From contig NZ_FWFO01000001.1 in the NCBI RefSeq assembly GCF_900172225.1, positions 1,488,001 to 1,552,000 on the forward strand: a stretch of DNA of 64,000 nt. Direction: 5' to 3'. Position numbers and translations under genes: made by a program. Shown piece after piece: positions 61,912 through 64,000 of the stretch (positions are counted from its first letter, which is position 1; each line of letters begins with the position of its first letter). The DNA is from Falsiruegeria litorea R37 (lineage in GTDB: Bacteria > Pseudomonadota > Alphaproteobacteria > Rhodobacterales > Rhodobacteraceae). A model generated the notes under the pieces. It did no database searches. It had not been told where the DNA came from and worked only from the letters and a program-made list of their open reading frames with translations.

Positions 61912-62328
61912 ATGTCCGTTATCAAGTATGCCGTTTTTGCGACCCTGGTTGCTCTGCCTGTCACGATCCCCGCTGCGGCCCAGGCCAAGCCGCCTCTGCG
62001 CGAGGTGAGCGAGATCGACAACGAGCTCTACTACATCGCCATCGCCAACGAGATCGCCGAGGTTTGCGATGGCATCAGTGGCCGTCGGATGAAGGCGATC
62101 GGTGTCATGTGGGGGCTGCGGTCCAAGGCCAATAAACTGGGCTATTCGGATGATGAAATCCGGGCCTATGTGGAATCCGACACCGAAAAGGACCGTATGC
62201 GCGCCAAGGGCGAGAGCTATCTGGCCGCCAACGGTGCGAAATACGGACAACCCGAAACCTTCTGTGCGCTTGGCCGCGCAGAGATCAATAAAAACAGCGC
62301 GATCGGCGTGTATTTGAGGGCGAAATAG
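61912..62328 (+). CDS. DUF5333-type exported protein
   Basis: 138 residues from the ATG at 61912 with a Sec signal peptide (ending PAAAQA, about residue 25). The mature part is helical (REVSEIDNELYYIAIANEIA, EVCDGISGRRMKAIGVMWGL) with two Cys, one in AEVCDG and one in TFCALG, likely forming a disulfide. It matches my recollection of DUF5333, which occurs beside nuoG in Rhodobacterales. It precedes nuoG by three bases. Confidence 0.72.
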   Translation: MSVIKYAVFATLVALPVTIPAAAQAKPPLREVSEIDNELYYIAIANEIAEVCDGISGRRMKAIGVMWGLRSKANKLGYSDDEIRAYVESDTEKDRMRAKGESYLAANGAKYGQPETFCALGRAEINKNSAIGVYLRAK

Positions 62329-62331
62329 ACC

Positions 62332-64000
62332 ATGTCTGACCTCCGCAAGATCAATATCGATGGGCAAGAGCTCGAAGTGGACGGCGCGATGACCCTGATC
62401 CAGGCCTGTGAGCAGGCCGGGGTCGAGGTGCCGCGTTTCTGTTATCACGAGCGTCTGTCCATCGCGGGCAACTGCCGCATGTGCCTGGTCGAGGTTGTGG
62501 GCGGCCCGCCCAAGCCTGCGGCATCCTGCGCGATGCAGGTGCGCGATTTGCGCCCCGGCCCCGAAGGTCAGGCGCCGGTCGTCAAGACCAACTCGCCCAT
62601 GGTCAAGAAGGCCCGCGAAGGGGTGATGGAGTTCATGCTCATCAACCACCCGTTGGACTGCCCGATCTGCGACCAGGGTGGCGAATGCGACCTGCAGGAT
62701 CAGGCGATGGCCTATGGCATTTCGGCAACCCGCTTCAAGGAAGCCAAGCGCGCGGTCGACGATCTGGATCTGGGTCCGCTGGTGTCCACCGCGATGACCC
62801 GCTGCATCAGCTGCACCCGCTGCGTGCGCTTCACGACCGAGGTCGCGGGCATCACCCAGATGGGCCAGACCGGTCGCGGCGAAGATGCCGAGATCACCAG
62901 CTATCTGAACGAAACGCTGGTGTCGAACCTGCAGGGCAACATCATCGATCTGTGCCCGGTCGGGGCGCTCACGTCGAAACCATACGCCTTTACCGCGCGC
63001 CCGTGGGAGCTGACCAAAACCGAAAGCATCGATGTGATGGACGCCCTTGGTTCGAACATCCGCGTCGACACAAAGGGGCGTGAAGTGATGCGGTTCCTGC
63101 CGCGCAACCATGACGGCGTGAACGAGGAATGGATCAGCGACAAGACCCGCTTTGTCTGGGACGGCCTGCGCCGCCAGCGTCTGGACCGGCCTTATGTGCG
63201 CGTCGATGGCAAACTGAAGCCCGCAAGCTGGCCCGAGGCTTTGGCCGCTGCGGCACAAGCGATCAACGGGGCCGAGAAACTGGCTGGTCTGGTTGGTGAT
63301 CTAGCTTCGGTCGAGGCGTCATTTGCGCTGAAGCAACTGGTCGAGGGCAAAGGCGGTGTCGTCGAATGCCGTACCGACGGTGCAAAGCTGCCAACGGGCA
63401 ACCGTGGTGCTTATGCCGGGACCGCCGCGATTGAGGATATCGACAGCGCCGAACGCATCCTGCTGATCGGTACCGACCCACGTAACGAGGCGCCGGTGCT
63501 GAACGCGCGTATTCGCAAAGCCTGGATCAACGGGGCGGAGGTCGCACTGGTCGGTCAGGCGGTCGATCTGACCTATGACTATGCCCACATGGGTGACGAC
63601 CGCGCCGCGCTGCAAAAGGTTGTCGACATGGGCGGAGACGACGAGATCAAGAGCAAGCGCTCGCTGGTGATCGTAGGGCAGGGCGCCCTGCAAGAGGCCG
63701 ACGGCGCCGCAGTTCTGGCAGCGGCCCAGGCTGTTGCGGCCAACACCGACAGCGGGTTGTTGATCCTGCACACCGCAGCCGCGCGTGTTGGCGCGATGGA
63801 TGTGGACGCCACCAACGAACGCGGTATGGATGCGGTCAGTGAAGCAGACGTGATCTATAACCTGGGTGCCGACGAGGTCGAGATCGGAGCCAAAGAAGAT
63901 GGGGGTGCCTTTGTCATCTATCAAGGCAGCCATGGCGACCGTGGCGCACACCGTGCAGATGTGATCCTGCCGGGTGCCGCCTATACCGAGGAAAACGGGC
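62332..64000 (+). CDS. nuoG: NADH-quinone oxidoreductase subunit G, C-terminus cut by window edge
   Basis: The first 556 codons of the 75-kDa subunit. The N-terminal [2Fe-2S] domain has [19 protein letters not shown], then a His/Cys cluster [19 protein letters not shown] and a [4Fe-4S] set [11 protein letters not shown], followed by [15 protein letters not shown]. The downstream part is the inactive molybdopterin-oxidoreductase-like domain. The family is about 670-690 residues, so roughly 120 residues lie beyond the window. Confidence 0.96.
   Translation, partial: MSDLRKINIDGQELEVDGAMTLIQACEQAGVEVPRFCYHERLSIAGNCRMCLVEVVGGPPKPAASCAMQVRDLRPGPEGQAPVVKTNSPMVKKAREGVMEFMLINHPLDCPICDQGGECDLQDQAMAYGISATRFKEAKRAVDDLDLGPLVSTAMTRCISCTRCVRFTTEVAGITQMGQTGRGEDAEITSYLNETLVSNLQGNIIDLCPVGALTSKPYAFTARPWELTKTESIDVMDALGSNIRVDTKGREVMRFLPRNHDGVNEEWISDKTRFVWDGLRRQRLDRPYVRVDGKLKPASWPEALAAAAQAINGAEKLAGLVGDLASVEASFALKQLVEGKGGVVECRTDGAKLPTGNRGAYAGTAAIEDIDSAERILLIGTDPRNEAPVLNARIRKAWINGAEVALVGQAVDLTYDYAHMGDDRAALQKVVDMGGDDEIKSKRSLVIVGQGALQEADGAAVLAAAQAVAANTDSGLLILHTAAARVGAMDVDATNERGMDAVSEADVIYNLGADEVEIGAKEDGGAFVIYQGSHGDRGAHRADVILPGAAYTEENG

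Noticed and set aside
1-64000. CRISPR arrays, insertion sequences, phage or toxin-antitoxin and defence genes
   Set aside because: I saw no regularly spaced repeats, transposase or integrase motifs, or paired toxin/antitoxin frames in the window.

Overview
The window is a compact, GC-rich chromosomal stretch that looks like a marine Rhodobacterales (Roseobacter-group) alphaproteobacterium. The main evidence is the nuo operon interleaved with small Rhodobacterales-type genes (DUF5337, DUF5333, a NuoE with a helix-hairpin-helix tail), a Hint/RTX protein, neighbouring waaA and LpcC-like genes, and TTGAT-N4-ATCAA boxes. I saw no rRNA, tRNA, CRISPR array, transposase or phage gene. The content is core metabolism with some accessory catabolic cassettes.

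Layout. 1-4841: partial pepN on the minus strand, then malate synthase G, a GlcG-like protein and a class-I amidotransferase-type peptidase. 4843-7464: a Hint-domain RTX-like protein and a 530-base noncoding gap rich in hairpins. 7465-10850: an isoquinoline-1-oxidoreductase-type molybdenum hydroxylase (iorAB), divergent from a TetR regulator across an intergenic region full of TGTCA half-sites. 10843-18395: kynureninase, a LysR regulator divergent from an arylsulfatase, small membrane genes, an NAD(P)-binding/DoxX pair that looks like one gene split by a frameshift, an SDR dehydrogenase and a membrane methyltransferase. 18526-24068: pntAB transhydrogenase, a DUF3422 protein and a YeeE/YedE transporter. 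24281-34874: a peptide ABC transporter (binding protein and permeases on minus, fused double ATPase on plus) followed by an ArgE-like deacetylase and three tandem paralogous M20 amidohydrolases. 34954-43034: Kdo transferase, LPS-type glycosyltransferase and moaA in one overlapping run, then a lipoprotein, an AlkD-like protein, an FkbM methyltransferase, a flavin-binding protein, phosphoglycolate phosphatase and a DegT aminotransferase.

43234-53165 is the leucine/isovalerate degradation cluster: ivd, an interposed minus-strand ompW, an acyl-CoA synthetase, a secreted cysteine-rich unknown, mccB, mccA, HMG-CoA lyase, a P-loop kinase and an enoyl-CoA hydratase. It would take isovaleryl-CoA to acetyl-CoA and acetoacetate. 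53539-64000 is the start of the nuo operon (A, B, C, D, E, F, partial G) with ten small extra genes and one possible 20-codon ORF between the subunits.

The most noteworthy non-gene signals are a dispersed hairpin-plus-tail repeat (four copies), several well-formed palindromes in promoter regions (glcB, iorA/tetR, kynU, ivd, the ompW/acyl-CoA synthetase gap), an FNR-type box beside ompW, and a structured gap at 7155-7350. I found no clear candidate for a wholly new defence or mobile system. The best leads for new biology are the transporter/triple amidohydrolase cluster, the nuo accessory genes, the Hint/RTX protein and the repeat family.
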